Assembly (NCBI GenBank): GCA_934358235.1
Contig: CAKRKK010000062.1
Location: 1-11,537 of the forward strand
DNA from: an uncultured Lachnospira sp.
GTDB lineage: Bacteria; Bacillota; Clostridia; Lachnospirales; Lachnospiraceae
Direction: 5' to 3'
Length of the DNA stretch: 11,537 bases
The notes under the pieces were generated by a model. It did no database searches. It worked only from the letters and a program-made list of their open reading frames with translations, and was not told where the DNA came from. The position numbers and the translations under genes are program-made. Each line of letters opens with the position of its first letter. The first letter of the stretch is position 1. This document shows, piece by piece, positions 1-8,172 of the stretch.

Positions 1-1
1 G

Positions 2-415
2 GGAAGATATGCACTGAGGGTTATGATAGACCTTGCAGAGCATGATAATGGTGAATATATAACACTTATGGATATAGCCGGGAGACAGGGAATATCGGAA
101 AAGTATCTTGAGTCGATAGTATCTATGTTAAGTAAGAACGATTTCCTTACCTCACTTCGTGGAAAGGGTGGTGGTTATAAGCTCTCAAGAAGACCGGAGG
201 AGTATTCAGTATTAAGTATATTACAATGCACAGAGGGTTCACTTGCACCAGTAGTATGTCTGGAGAATAAGCCTAATAAGTGTCCTAAGCTTGCGGAATG
301 TAAGACGATTGCTATGTGGGAGAATTTTGAAAAGACTATTAATGATTATTTTGGCAATATAACTATTGCTGATCTTATTAATTCAGGCAATGGAATTGAT
401 AATTATGTAATATAG
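2..415 (+). CDS. Rrf2/IscR-family transcriptional regulator, 5' end outside the window
   Basis: The reading frame is already open at base 2, giving G-R-Y-A-L-R-V before the first Met at 23. This matches the usual Rrf2 start (M-K-x-S-T-K-G-R-Y-A-L-R), so only about the first half-dozen residues are missing and the Met at 23 is internal. The visible part has the winged helix-turn-helix (around 13-55, numbered from that Met) with the family wing L-R-G-K-G-G-G-Y-K-L, then a cysteine cluster: C69, C79, C87 and C93. The C-x7-C-x5-C spacing resembles the Fe-S ligand loop of IscR-like members (C-x5-C-x5-C in E. coli IscR). Such proteins sense Fe-S status, redox or cysteine supply, and often regulate isc/suf or cysteine genes; the target here is not visible. 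The gene ends at TAG and is followed by a terminator, so nothing downstream in this window is co-transcribed with it. Confidence 0.93.
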   Translation, partial: GRYALRVMIDLAEHDNGEYITLMDIAGRQGISEKYLESIVSMLSKNDFLTSLRGKGGGYKLSRRPEEYSVLSILQCTEGSLAPVVCLENKPNKCPKLAECKTIAMWENFEKTINDYFGNITIADLINSGNGIDNYVI

Positions 416-469
416 GCGGGATATATTATAAGCACATACATCATCATATGAATTAGATAAACAGCATAA

Positions 470-500
470 AAATACCGGGGCGTTTTGCGCTCCGGTATTT
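470..500. terminator. Bidirectional rho-independent terminator
   Basis: The left arm AATACCGGGGCG (471-482) pairs with CGCTCCGGTATT (488-499), with one G-T pair and a TTTTG loop, plus an A470-T500 closing pair. It lies 54 nt after the Rrf2 stop and 16 nt past the stop of the minus-strand CorC gene. Read on the minus strand, the stem is followed by a run of five T, so it is the stronger terminator for that gene. On the plus strand the tail is T-T-T-G-T-G-T. Confidence 0.88.
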
Positions 501-516
501 GTGTTATGTAAAATGT

Positions 517-1788
517 TTAAGCTTTGGCATAGGATGGATTATCAACAAGCTTTAGTATAATGGATTCAGCTCTGTTTGCAGAGGATCTTTCAACAAATAA
601 CCATACGTTGCCAACTGTAAGCTTATCCCCGGCCTTAGGTATACGATCAAGCTTTTCTGATATATAGCCACCTAATGAGTCATTGTCCTCAGAATACAGC
701 TTGGTTCCTAACTCCTCGTTGATATCATCTAGCTTGCAGGAGGCGTTAATGCGGTAGGTGTTTTCGCGGATTCTTGTCATATCATCCTTTTCATCAGTAT
801 CATATTCATCACGTATTTCTCCAACGATTTCCTCAAGAAGGTCCTCTGTTGTTATCATACCCGCTGTCTGACCATATTCGTCAAGAACAATAGCGATGCT
901 GTAACGGTTAAGCTGCATTTCCTTGAAAAGCTCAGAGGTGTTCTTATGTTCATATGTAAAGAATGGTTCGCGCATAATACTGCGAATGTTAAAGGATTCA
1001 TCTACATTAGAAACAATAAGGTCTTTTATATTAAGAATTCCAATTACGTTATCAGTATCATTTTCATATATTGGAATACGTGTATACATAGTGCTTTTAA
1101 ATAATGTAATAATATCATCGTAAGAAGAATTGACATCTGCAATAGTCATATCTATACGTGGAATCATAACATCCTTTACAGAGGTGTCACCAAAATCAAA
1201 TAAATTATTAATTATCTGACGTTCATTCTTTTCTATAATACCTTCCTCGTGACTTACCTTGACAATAGTACGGAGCTCTTCTTCTGTTATAGTGTTTGAT
1301 TTATCTTCAGAGCTTACACCAAAAAGCTTCAGAACTATTCCGGCGAGCTTATCAACAATAAATATAACAGGTGTAAGTATAAACATAAGTCCCTGTATTA
1401 TAGGAGCATATAATAAAACAAGCTTTATGTTAAAATGAGTTGCAAGGTTCTTAGGGGTTATCTCTCCGAATATGAGAACAAACAGAGTAAGAACACCAGT
1501 AGCAATACCCGTAGCGTAGCTTCCCCATATATTGATGGTGAAGGTTGTTACAAGCGCAGAACATGATATGTTAACGATGTTGTTACCTATAAGCACAGCA
1601 CTTAACATCTTGCCAGAGTTGTCGATGATTCTGGCGACTAAGGCCGCACGTTTGCTTCCTTCATCCATAAGAGAACGTATCTTTATACGGCTTACTGTCA
1701 TAAATGCCGTTTCAGCGGATGAAAAGAAGGCTGAAAGAAATAATAAAATAATAATAGTTATAAGTTGAATATAACTGTCAGTGTCCAA
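517..1788 (-). CDS. HlyC/CorC (CNNM-CBS) family membrane protein
   Basis: A 423-aa integral membrane protein with the family's full architecture. The N-terminal CNNM/DUF21 transmembrane domain has about four hydrophobic segments, near residues 6-28, 60-85, 92-113 and 125-152, and carries the signatures S-A-E-T-A-F and G-E-I-T-P-K-N-L-A. A tandem CBS pair follows (about 205-330, starting D-V-M-I-P-R and including D-E-Y-G-Q-T-A-G-M-I-T-T-E-D-L-L-E-E-I-V-G as separate family blocks). A C-terminal CorC/HlyC domain occupies about 345-415. Family members are linked to Mg2+/Co2+ efflux or tolerance; the older name hemolysin is misleading. The start is TTG at 1786-1788, supported by a perfect GGAGG complement at 1798-1802 with 9-nt spacing and by the normal M-D-x-D-S-Y start into the first helix. 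It is a single-gene unit with its own promoter and terminator. The substrate is inferred from the family only. Confidence 0.93.
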   Translation of the reverse strand: MDTDSYIQLITIIILLFLSAFFSSAETAFMTVSRIKIRSLMDEGSKRAALVARIIDNSGKMLSAVLIGNNIVNISCSALVTTFTINIWGSYATGIATGVLTLFVLIFGEITPKNLATHFNIKLVLLYAPIIQGLMFILTPVIFIVDKLAGIVLKLFGVSSEDKSNTITEEELRTIVKVSHEEGIIEKNERQIINNLFDFGDTSVKDVMIPRIDMTIADVNSSYDDIITLFKSTMYTRIPIYENDTDNVIGILNIKDLIVSNVDESFNIRSIMREPFFTYEHKNTSELFKEMQLNRYSIAIVLDEYGQTAGMITTEDLLEEIVGEIRDEYDTDEKDDMTRIRENTYRINASCKLDDINEELGTKLYSEDNDSLGGYISEKLDRIPKAGDKLTVGNVWLFVERSSANRAESIILKLVDNPSYAKA

Positions 1789-1849
1789 GGAAATATTCCT
1801 CCAATCATTATATAAATATAGTTAACACAAAATAGTGTTATGTTTTAAT

Positions 1850-1878
1850 ATTTTACAGTATTAGTAAAGAACTGTCAA
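1850..1878 (-). promoter_or_regulatory. Sigma-A promoter of the CorC gene
   Basis: Read on the minus strand, a perfect -35 TTGACA (1873-1878) is followed by a 17-bp spacer and a -10 TAAAAT (1850-1855, five of six consensus bases). The predicted transcript starts near 1843, giving a leader of about 55 nt before the TTG start codon. AT-rich 11-bp repeats lie just upstream of the -35. Confidence 0.8.
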
Positions 1879-1899
1879 GATATGATGCATCTTATATAT

Positions 1900-1932
1900 T
1901 GTTTTAATATTGTTTTAATATTAATTTAATAT
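1900..1932. repeat. 11-bp tandem AT-rich repeat upstream of the CorC promoter
   Basis: TGTTTTAATAT occurs at 1900-1910 and 1911-1921, with a diverged third unit at 1922-1932 (TAATTTAATAT). Another exact copy lies at 1841-1851, overlapping the -10 box. On the minus strand each unit carries an AAAA tract, so the array gives A-tracts phased at about one helical turn, 22-54 bp upstream of the -35. This could be an UP-like or curved element; the function is inference. Confidence 0.6.
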
Positions 1933-2047
1933 ATTGTCTGCAGCTTAAAATATTGGCTGAAATTATGAATAGAAAAGCTTGGCCAGACATATTATATAGA
2001 GAGAATCAGTTGTAAAGACTGCTATTGAATTGCAGTCCGGAGCGTAT

Positions 2048-2398
2048 ATGAATAGAATATTGGTTGTGTTAAAAACACTTGTAGCAGGATATGTTATTAC
2101 AGTTATAGCAATGCTTGTACTTGCGTGGTGTCTTTATAAATTCAGAGTGTCTGATAATGTTATATCAATTGTTATCTATGTTATATATGGTGCTGCATCA
2201 TTTGTTGGAGGACTTATACTTGCTAAAAGAATGCAGCATAACAGACTTATGTGGGGAGCGTTATATGGATTTATATACTTTATGATATTAAGTGTTGTGG
2301 CTATGGCAATAAACAGAGCGGTAACTGATGATATAGTCCAGCTTGTAAAGGGCACTTTAATATGCATGGCAGGTGGTATCATAGGCAGTATAATATAA
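2048..2398 (+). CDS. TIGR04086/YrzE-type four-helix membrane protein of unknown function
   Basis: A 116-aa, very hydrophobic protein with four predicted membrane helices, near residues 10-30, 38-60, 67-88 and 98-116. The pattern resembles the TIGR04086 family of clostridial membrane proteins: a first helix ending in L-Y-K-F, a middle segment A-A-S-F-V-G-G-L-I-L-A-K-R-M, and W-G-A-L-Y-G-F-I-Y-F in the third helix. The start is ATG at 2048, chosen because CCGGAG (2037-2042) lies 5 nt ahead. A possible in-frame TTG at 2030 has no Shine-Dalgarno sequence and would add six residues unlike the family. No biochemical role is established for the family. It lies 201 nt ahead of dnaG with no GC-rich terminator between them, so read-through into dnaG is possible. 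No convincing promoter was seen in 1879-2047 on this strand. Confidence 0.78.
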   Translation: MNRILVVLKTLVAGYVITVIAMLVLAWCLYKFRVSDNVISIVIYVIYGAASFVGGLILAKRMQHNRLMWGALYGFIYFMILSVVAMAINRAVTDDIVQLVKGTLICMAGGIIGSII

Positions 2399-2501
2399 AA
2401 ATAAAAAAATATAAAAATAAAAAAGGAAATTGATAAATTAAGTTGAATACATAAAAAGTAGGCAGTTTTTTGTACATAAACATACGCAGAAATGAGGAAA
2501 A

Positions 2502-2525
2502 GTGTGAAAAATAAATTTTTCACAC
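2502..2525. promoter_or_regulatory. 10-bp perfect dyad in the dnaG leader
   Basis: GTGTGAAAAA (2502-2511) and TTTTTCACAC (2516-2525) form a perfect inverted repeat around a TAAA centre. There is no T-tract after the stem, so it is not a typical terminator. It could be an RNA hairpin in the leader or a protein-binding palindrome. Each arm contains a 9-mer one base away from the DnaA-box pattern TTATNCACA. Confidence 0.6.
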
Positions 2526-2527
2526 GC

Positions 2528-2592
2528 GAGATTTGTGTCTGTGTACTCATGACACAAACTCATTATGCACAAAAAACGTGCGCAGAAATGAG
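2528..2592 (+). promoter_or_regulatory. Two overlapping hairpins ahead of dnaG, one masking its ribosome binding site
   Basis: The first stem is GAG (2528-2530), a bulged A, then TTTGTGTC (2532-2539), pairing with GACACAAA (2551-2558) and CTC (2559-2561). The second is CTCATT (2559-2564) plus GCAC (2567-2570), pairing with GTGC (2578-2581) and AATGAG (2587-2592). The last arm is most of the dnaG Shine-Dalgarno. The two stems compete for bases 2559-2561, so they could be alternatives. The pairings are visible in the sequence; control of translation is inference. Confidence 0.45.
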
Positions 2593-2599
2593 GAATAAT

Positions 2600-4357
2600 A
2601 TGCCAATATATTCTAGTGAAGTAATAGAAGAGGTTGTATCAAGAAATGATATAGTTGATGTTATTTCCGGTTATATAAAGCTTAAGAAAAGCGGCAGTTC
2701 TTATATGGGCTTATGTCCGTTTCATAATGAGAAATCACCTTCCTTTTCGGTATCAGGAACTAAGCAGATGTATCATTGCTTTGGCTGTGGAGTAGGAGGT
2801 AATGTAATAACCTTTGTTATGGAATATGAGAACTTCACATTTCCAGAAGCGGTTAAGATGCTTGCAGAAAGAGCCGGAGTGGAACTGCCCGTGTCGGATT
2901 ATACAGGTGAGGACAGGCGGGAAAGAGATATTAAAACAAAGCTGTTAGAAATCAACAAGATTGCAGCAACATTTTATTATCACCAGCTTAAATCACCAGC
3001 AGGACAGGCAGGGCTTGCTTATCTTAAAGGAAGACAGCTTTCTGATAAGACGATTAATACCTTTGGACTTGGCTTCGCACCACAGTTTACAGGCGAGTTA
3101 TACCGGATGCTAAAGGAAAAAGGATATGATGATGAGCTGTTAAAGGAATCAGGATTATTTACATATGACAAGGGCATAAGGGAGAAGTTCTGGAATAGAG
3201 TTATTTATCCTATTATGGATATTAATAACAAGGTTATTGGCTTTGGTGGTCGTGTTATGGGAGATGGAAAGCCAAAGTATCTTAATTCTCCTGAAACAAA
3301 GCTCTTTAATAAAAGTAAGAATCTGTATGGACTTAATGTAGCAAGAAGTGCAAGAAAGAATAATCTGATTATCTGTGAGGGCTATATGGATGTCATATCC
3401 ATGCATCAGGCAGGCTTTAATCAGGCGGTAGCATCGCTTGGAACGGCACTTACATCAGGGCATGCGCGTCTTATGAAGAGGTATACAGATAATGTGCTTA
3501 TAACCTATGACAGCGATGAAGCAGGGGTTAAAGCAGCCTTAAGAGCAATACCTATCCTTAAAGAGGCTGGCTTATCAACTAAGGTTATTAACATGAAACC
3601 ATATAAGGATCCGGATGAGTTTATTAAAGCGCTGGGTGCAGAAGCTTTCCAGGAGCGTATAGATAAGGCTGAAAACAGCTTTATGTATGAAATTAGTATT
3701 ATGGAGAAGAATTATAACAGAAGTGATCCGGAGAGTGAAACAGCATTTGAAAGAGAGGTAGCAGGCAGGCTGGCGGCTTTTAGTGAAAAGCTTGAAAGAG
3801 ATAATTATATGAAGGCTGTCTGCAGGCAGTTTATGATACCGGAGGATGGCTTAAGGCAGATGGTTATAAGGCTTGGCAGCCAGGGCGGAATAATACCAAA
3901 GCAGGCAGCACCTATAAGAAAAACAGAGGCTTTGGGAAAGAAAAAAGAAGATGGAATAAGGCAGGCAGAAAAGATTCTGCTTACGTGGATGATAGAAGAT
4001 GGCGATATATATGATAAGGTTAAGGAATATATACAGCCGGAGGATTTCATAGATCCATTATTTAAAGATGTTGCAGCCAGAATATATGAACAGTATGAAA
4101 GCGGAAGCGTTAATCCGGCAGCCATAATAGGTTCATATAGTGAGGAGGGGCTGCATAGTGAAATTGCAGCTATGTTTTCTGCTGAATTAAGTGAGTCCTT
4201 AAGTAAGGCAGAACGTGAGAAAACGCTCAATGATACTGTTTTGAGAGTTAAAAAGAGCAGTCTTGATTATAAGTTAGAGCATGCAACCGATGCGAAAACT
4301 ATGCAGGATATCATAGTAAAACAGATGAAGTTAAGTAACATTCACATAAGTTTATAA
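2600..4357 (+). CDS. dnaG: DNA primase DnaG
   Basis: A 585-aa primase that makes RNA primers at the replication fork, recruited by the replicative helicase. The N-terminal CHC2 zinc-binding domain has ligands C39, H42, C60 and C63 (C-P-F-H ... C-F-G-C). The RNA-polymerase-like core includes I-G-F-G-G-R-V and P-K-Y-L-N-S-P-E-T. The TOPRIM domain has E260 (C-E-G-Y-M-D) and D304/D306 (D-S-D-E-A-G), equivalent to E265, D309 and D311 of the E. coli enzyme. The rest, from about 440, fits the helicase-binding domain. The length is normal. The start is ATG 2600, preceded by GAGG at 2590-2593 with 6-nt spacing; the protein then begins [12 protein letters not shown] as expected. The frame is open upstream to an ATG at 2492, but that extension is unlike primases. 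rpoD follows after 25 nt, so the two are almost certainly co-transcribed. Confidence 0.98.
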   Translation: MPIYSSEVIEEVVSRNDIVDVISGYIKLKKSGSSYMGLCPFHNEKSPSFSVSGTKQMYHCFGCGVGGNVITFVMEYENFTFPEAVKMLAERAGVELPVSDYTGEDRRERDIKTKLLEINKIAATFYYHQLKSPAGQAGLAYLKGRQLSDKTINTFGLGFAPQFTGELYRMLKEKGYDDELLKESGLFTYDKGIREKFWNRVIYPIMDINNKVIGFGGRVMGDGKPKYLNSPETKLFNKSKNLYGLNVARSARKNNLIICEGYMDVISMHQAGFNQAVASLGTALTSGHARLMKRYTDNVLITYDSDEAGVKAALRAIPILKEAGLSTKVINMKPYKDPDEFIKALGAEAFQERIDKAENSFMYEISIMEKNYNRSDPESETAFEREVAGRLAAFSEKLERDNYMKAVCRQFMIPEDGLRQMVIRLGSQGGIIPKQAAPIRKTEALGKKKEDGIRQAEKILLTWMIEDGDIYDKVKEYIQPEDFIDPLFKDVAARIYEQYESGSVNPAAIIGSYSEEGLHSEIAAMFSAELSESLSKAEREKTLNDTVLRVKKSSLDYKLEHATDAKTMQDIIVKQMKLSNIHISL

Positions 4358-4382
4358 TACATGCGAAAGGTGGACCATTGTA

Positions 4383-5654
4383 ATGGCAGTTAAGAAAGAA
4401 AACTTAAACGAGGAAGAATTAAAGGAAACTAAGAAGACAACTAAAAAGAAGGCTGATTCTGCAACAGATGAGAAAACAGCCGCTAAGAAGCCTAAGAAGA
4501 GTAAGAAGGAAGAAGCGGCGCAGCCAGAGCTTTCTGAAGAAGAACAGGCAAGACTTATACAGGAAAAGTTTATGGATAAGTGCAGGGGTATTCTTGCAAT
4601 AGCCAGAAAAAAGAAGAATGTTCTTGATTATAAGGAGATTATGGATTATTTTCAGGATACAGACTTTGAAGCTGATAAGATGGAAAAAGTATTTGAATTC
4701 CTTGAAGGCTGTAATGTAGATGTTAAGATGAATGATGATGATACAGATGTAGAGGACGATATCATTCTTTCTGATGAAGATGATATTGATATTGAAAAGA
4801 TTGACTTATCTGTTCCTGATGGAATAGGCCTTGATGATCCAGTAAGAATGTATCTTAAGGAAATCGGCAAGGTTCCACTTCTTAGTGCAGAAGAAGAAAC
4901 AGAGTATGCACAGAGAATGGAAGAGGGAGATGAAGAAGCTAAGAAAAGACTTGCAGAGGCTAATTTACGTCTTGTTGTAAGTATTGCAAAGCGTTATGTA
5001 GGAAGAGGAATGCAGTTTCTTGATCTTATCCAGGAGGGTAATCTTGGACTTATAAAGGCTGTTGAAAAGTTTGATTATCATAAGGGATATAAGTTCTCAA
5101 CCTATGCAACCTGGTGGATAAGACAGGCTATTACAAGAGCTATTGCAGATCAGGCACGTACTATCCGTATTCCTGTTCATATGGTAGAAACAATTAACAA
5201 GCTTGTAAGGGTACAAAGACAGCTTTTACAGGAGTTAGGAAGAGAACCATCTCCAGAGGAAATAGCTGAAACTATGGATATTCCAGTTGAAAGGGTAAGA
5301 GAAATCCAGAAGATATCTCAGGAGCCTGTATCACTTGAAACACCTATCGGTGAGGAGGAGGACAGTCATCTTGGAGATTTCATCCAGGATGATAATGTGC
5401 CGGTACCAGCAGAAGCAGCAGCATCAACACTTCTTAAGGAACAGCTTGTTGAGGTGCTTGGAACACTTACGGAAAGAGAGCAGAAGGTGTTAAGACTTCG
5501 TTTTGGTATGGATGATGGCAGAGCCAGAACTCTTGAAGAGGTTGGTAAGGAATTCAACGTAACCAGAGAGCGTATAAGACAGATAGAAGCCAAGGCGTTA
5601 AGAAAGTTAAGACATCCAAGCAGAAGCCGCAAGCTTAAGGATTATCTTGATTAA
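4383..5654 (+). CDS. rpoD: Primary (housekeeping) RNA polymerase sigma factor, SigA/RpoD
   Basis: A 423-aa group 1 sigma-70 factor that directs RNA polymerase to housekeeping promoters. Order: a lysine-rich N-terminal extension (about 15-45), region 1.1 (about 55-115), an acidic linker dense in Asp/Glu (117-139), region 1.2 (about 149-183), region 2 with [15 protein letters not shown] (from 238), region 3 (about 262-340) and region 4 (about 358-420). The 4.2 helix-turn-helix is near [10 protein letters not shown], and the protein ends in L-K-D-Y-L-D. All landmarks are intact. The start ATG follows a strong AAAGGTGG (4366-4373) with 9-nt spacing. Placement 25 nt after dnaG is the classic Firmicute macromolecular-synthesis arrangement. 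No terminator follows, so transcription may continue into trmK. The promoters noted elsewhere in this window fit its expected TTGACA/TATAAT specificity. Confidence 0.98.
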   Translation: MAVKKENLNEEELKETKKTTKKKADSATDEKTAAKKPKKSKKEEAAQPELSEEEQARLIQEKFMDKCRGILAIARKKKNVLDYKEIMDYFQDTDFEADKMEKVFEFLEGCNVDVKMNDDDTDVEDDIILSDEDDIDIEKIDLSVPDGIGLDDPVRMYLKEIGKVPLLSAEEETEYAQRMEEGDEEAKKRLAEANLRLVVSIAKRYVGRGMQFLDLIQEGNLGLIKAVEKFDYHKGYKFSTYATWWIRQAITRAIADQARTIRIPVHMVETINKLVRVQRQLLQELGREPSPEEIAETMDIPVERVREIQKISQEPVSLETPIGEEEDSHLGDFIQDDNVPVPAEAAASTLLKEQLVEVLGTLTEREQKVLRLRFGMDDGRARTLEEVGKEFNVTRERIRQIEAKALRKLRHPSRSRKLKDYLD

Positions 5655-5778
5655 TAATCACCACAGAACATAAGCTGTGTGCAGCAGAAACGCTGGTAAA
5701 GTTAAGAGTAATGCAGTCAGGCTTAATACAAGGCTGGTAATACATCAAATAACGTAAGAAAAACAGTAAGGAAAATGT

Positions 5779-6534
5779 ATGAATAATATTATTAATATAT
5801 CCAGAAGACTAAAGTGTGTTGCAGGGCTTGTTAATAAAGGTGCAAGGGTGGCTGACATTGGTACGGATCATGCATATCTTCCCATATACCTTGTACAGAC
5901 AGGGATAAGTGATAAAGTATATGCGTGTGACGTAAGAAAAGAACCGTTGAGGCGTGCAAAGCTCCATATTGATGAGTATGGTCTGTCAGATAAGATAACC
6001 ACAAGACTTTGTGACGGCCTTAAAGGGATTGATAAGGGTACTGTTGATACAGTAACGATATGTGGCATGGGTGGAAGACTCATGAAGAATATATTGGAAG
6101 CAGGTCTGGACAAGCTTGGGGATAATACCCAGCTTGTCTTGTCTGCACAGTCAGAATTGAGGGATTTTAGAAAGTATCTTTTAGAAACAGGTATAGATAT
6201 TAAGTCAGAACATATGCTTTTAGAAGATGGGAAGTATTATTTTATATTTGACTGTGTATATAATAAGCAGTATGTACAATGTGCGGATGGTAATGACAGG
6301 AAAATGAGCACGGCTTATACAGAGGAAGAATTAAGATACGGAAGATATCTTTTAAATAGCAGGTCAGAAGTACTTTACGAATATCTTAACAAGGAGCTGA
6401 CAGGCTGTAATAATATTAGAAATGGCCTTGTTAATAATAAGGAACAGTCGATATCAGTACAAAGCAGAATACATGCGATTGAAGCTGATATTGCTGTTAT
6501 AAGTAAGGCATTAGAAAGATGGAAGGAGCAATAA
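5779..6534 (+). CDS. trmK: tRNA (adenine(22)-N(1))-methyltransferase TrmK
   Basis: A 251-aa class I SAM-dependent methyltransferase that methylates N1 of adenine 22 in the D-arm region of tRNAs. The Rossmann-fold SAM site is D-I-G-T-D-H-A-Y-L-P (26-35), with an acidic residue after the second strand (C-D-V-R, D51). The family motif G-M-G-G (96-99) follows I-C, and an N-terminal S-R-R-L-K-C-V-A segment is present. The C-terminal third (about 165-250), rich in charged residues, fits the family's coiled-coil extension. The start ATG has TAAGGA (5767-5772) 6 nt upstream. The gene lies 124 nt after rpoD with no clear terminator, matching the dnaG-sigA-trmK neighbourhood of Bacillus. There, a Nif3-like gene usually follows; here the next gene is a nucleoside kinase. 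Confidence 0.93.
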   Translation: MNNIINISRRLKCVAGLVNKGARVADIGTDHAYLPIYLVQTGISDKVYACDVRKEPLRRAKLHIDEYGLSDKITTRLCDGLKGIDKGTVDTVTICGMGGRLMKNILEAGLDKLGDNTQLVLSAQSELRDFRKYLLETGIDIKSEHMLLEDGKYYFIFDCVYNKQYVQCADGNDRKMSTAYTEEELRYGRYLLNSRSEVLYEYLNKELTGCNNIRNGLVNNKEQSISVQSRIHAIEADIAVISKALERWKEQ

Positions 6535-6535
6535 T

Positions 6536-8143
6536 ATGCTTTTATCACAGATGGCAGCAGAAGCTGCAAAGGATTACCAGTATGATATTATTCTTGCAAA
6601 TGTTAATGGCAGGCTTACCGAGATATCAGATGTTGAATTAACTGATGAAAAAGTTCAGTTTATTACAGTAGGAGAGGCTATAGGAAATGAAGCATATAAA
6701 AGAAGTGTTCTTCTTTTAATGCTAAATGCAATACATAAGCTTGATACAGATAATAAGATTAAGAGAGTTTCAGTCGAATTCTCGCTTAGCAAAGGTCTTT
6801 ATTGTGATATAAAGGGTGATTTTAAGATTACAGAAGATTTCTTAAGACAGGTTAAAGAAGTCATGAGAGAGGATGTGAAAAAGAAACTCCCTATAAAAAA
6901 ACAGGGCATGAAGACATCAGAGGCTATAAAGCTTTTTAAGAAGTTTGGCATGGAGGATAAGACACAGCTATTCAAATACAGAATAAGCTCCTATGTCAAT
7001 GTATACAGTATAGAAGGCTATTATGATTATTTCTATGGATATATGGCAGCAAACACAGGGGTTTTAAAGACCTTTGATATATACAAGTATGATAAGGGAT
7101 TTGTTTTACAGCTGCCAACAAAGGAAAAGCCTGATGTAGTACCGGAGTTTGCTCCACAGACCAAGCTGTTTAATGTGCTTAGGGAAAGAAGTGAATGGGC
7201 AGACATGCTTGGCGTAGATACTGTTGCAGCCTTGAATAAGCACATAATAAGTGGTGATATTAATTCTCTTATACTTGTTCAGGAAGCATTACAGGAGCAG
7301 AAGATTGTTGAGATTGTTAATCAGATAAAAGAAAGGGAAGGCGTTAAATTTATTATGATTGCCGGACCATCATCATCGGGCAAGACAACATTTTCACACA
7401 GATTGTCAATACAGCTTCGTGCAAGTGGATTTAAGCCACACGCAATTGGGGTTGATAATTATTTTGTGGAGAGAGAGCAGACACCTGTTGATGAAAATGG
7501 AGAGTATAATTTTGAGGATATTCATGCAATAGACATAAAGCTTTTTAATGACCATATGAATGCACTGCTAAGGGGTGAAAAGGTCGAGATACCTCAGTTT
7601 AACTTTCTTACAGGTAGAAAAGAATACAATGGTGAATATATACAGCTTGGGGAAGAGGATATCCTTGTCATTGAAGGAATACATTGCCTTAATGATGAAT
7701 TATCCTATGCACTTCCAGTTGAAAGCAAGTTTAAAATCTATATAAGTGCGCTTACACAGTTAAATGTTGATGAGCACAACAGAGTGGCAACAACTGATGG
7801 ACGTCTTATAAGGCGTATGGCAAGAGATTATAGGACAAGAGGCGCTTCAGCTAAAAAAACACTTTCTATGTGGGATTCAGTAAGAAAAGGTGAGGAAAAG
7901 AATATATTTCCTTACCAGGAAGAAGCAGATGCTATGTTTAACTCAGCACTTGCATATGAATTATGTGTTTTAAAGCCGATAGTAGAACCACTGCTATTCT
8001 CAATAACAGAGGATGATCCTGAATATCAGGAGGCTAAGAGATTGCTTAAGTTCTTAGCATACTTTCTTCCTTGTCAGGCAGACAATGTACCAATTAACTC
8101 TATAATGAGAGAATTCATTGGTGGGGGCTGCTTTAGGGTATAA
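6536..8143 (+). CDS. Uridine-kinase-family nucleoside kinase with threonyl-tRNA-synthetase-like N-terminus
   Basis: A 535-aa protein with two parts. The N-terminal part (about 1-230) resembles the TGS and second additional domain of threonyl-tRNA synthetase. It includes a TGS-like ubiquitin fold in the first 60 residues and the conserved stretches G-Y-Y-D-Y-F-Y-G-Y-M and G-F-V-L-Q-L-P. The C-terminal part (about 265-530) is a phosphoribulokinase/uridine kinase P-loop domain with Walker A G-P-S-S-S-G-K-T-T (277-285), D-N-Y-F and a Walker-B-like I-L-V-I-E-G-I-H. Uridine kinases phosphorylate uridine or cytidine using ATP or GTP; the true substrate of this fused subfamily is not shown by sequence. 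The start is ATG 6536, one base after the trmK stop. Its AAGGAG (6523-6528) lies inside trmK, so translation is probably coupled. The gene ends the operon at a strong terminator. Confidence 0.88.
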   Translation: MLLSQMAAEAAKDYQYDIILANVNGRLTEISDVELTDEKVQFITVGEAIGNEAYKRSVLLLMLNAIHKLDTDNKIKRVSVEFSLSKGLYCDIKGDFKITEDFLRQVKEVMREDVKKKLPIKKQGMKTSEAIKLFKKFGMEDKTQLFKYRISSYVNVYSIEGYYDYFYGYMAANTGVLKTFDIYKYDKGFVLQLPTKEKPDVVPEFAPQTKLFNVLRERSEWADMLGVDTVAALNKHIISGDINSLILVQEALQEQKIVEIVNQIKEREGVKFIMIAGPSSSGKTTFSHRLSIQLRASGFKPHAIGVDNYFVEREQTPVDENGEYNFEDIHAIDIKLFNDHMNALLRGEKVEIPQFNFLTGRKEYNGEYIQLGEEDILVIEGIHCLNDELSYALPVESKFKIYISALTQLNVDEHNRVATTDGRLIRRMARDYRTRGASAKKTLSMWDSVRKGEEKNIFPYQEEADAMFNSALAYELCVLKPIVEPLLFSITEDDPEYQEAKRLLKFLAYFLPCQADNVPINSIMREFIGGGCFRV

Positions 8144-8172
8144 TAAATAATTGCTTAAGTTATTAGCAAAAT

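Larger units (their letters stand above)
2485..2595 (+). repeat. Duplicated 15-nt Shine-Dalgarno block in the dnaG leader
   Basis: The 15-mer CGCAGAAATGAGGAA occurs at 2485-2499 and again at 2581-2595, exactly 96 nt apart. The second copy contains the dnaG ribosome binding site (GAGG at 2590-2593). The first copy has the same Shine-Dalgarno but no good start codon at a suitable distance. Flanking bases are partly similar, so a short imperfect duplication of the initiation region is plausible. Confidence 0.75.

Noticed and set aside
923..1768. Plus-strand open frames inside the CorC gene
   Set aside because: They lie in the antisense of a clearly coding, family-matching gene and have no ribosome binding sites or recognisable products.
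2030..2047. TTG start for the small membrane protein
   Set aside because: It has no Shine-Dalgarno; ATG 2048 has CCGGAG 5 nt upstream.
2492..2599. A 36-residue N-terminal extension of DnaG from the ATG at 2492, in frame and without stops
   Set aside because: The extra residues do not resemble primase, the ATG overlaps the first Shine-Dalgarno copy rather than following one, and ATG 2600 has a well-placed GAGG and the normal family start.
4361..4382. T-box-like look of the AAAGGTGGACC sequence before rpoD
   Set aside because: There is only a 25-nt gap and no specifier or antiterminator stems; it is simply a strong ribosome binding site.
5662..5695. Small dyads (CACAG/CTGTG and CAGC/GCTG) after rpoD as a terminator
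   Set aside because: The stems are only 4-5 bp and no T-tract follows; read-through to trmK is more likely.
5711..5740. A nine-residue leader peptide between rpoD and trmK
   Set aside because: It is very short, with a poorly placed AAGAG and no associated attenuator; chance is enough to explain it.
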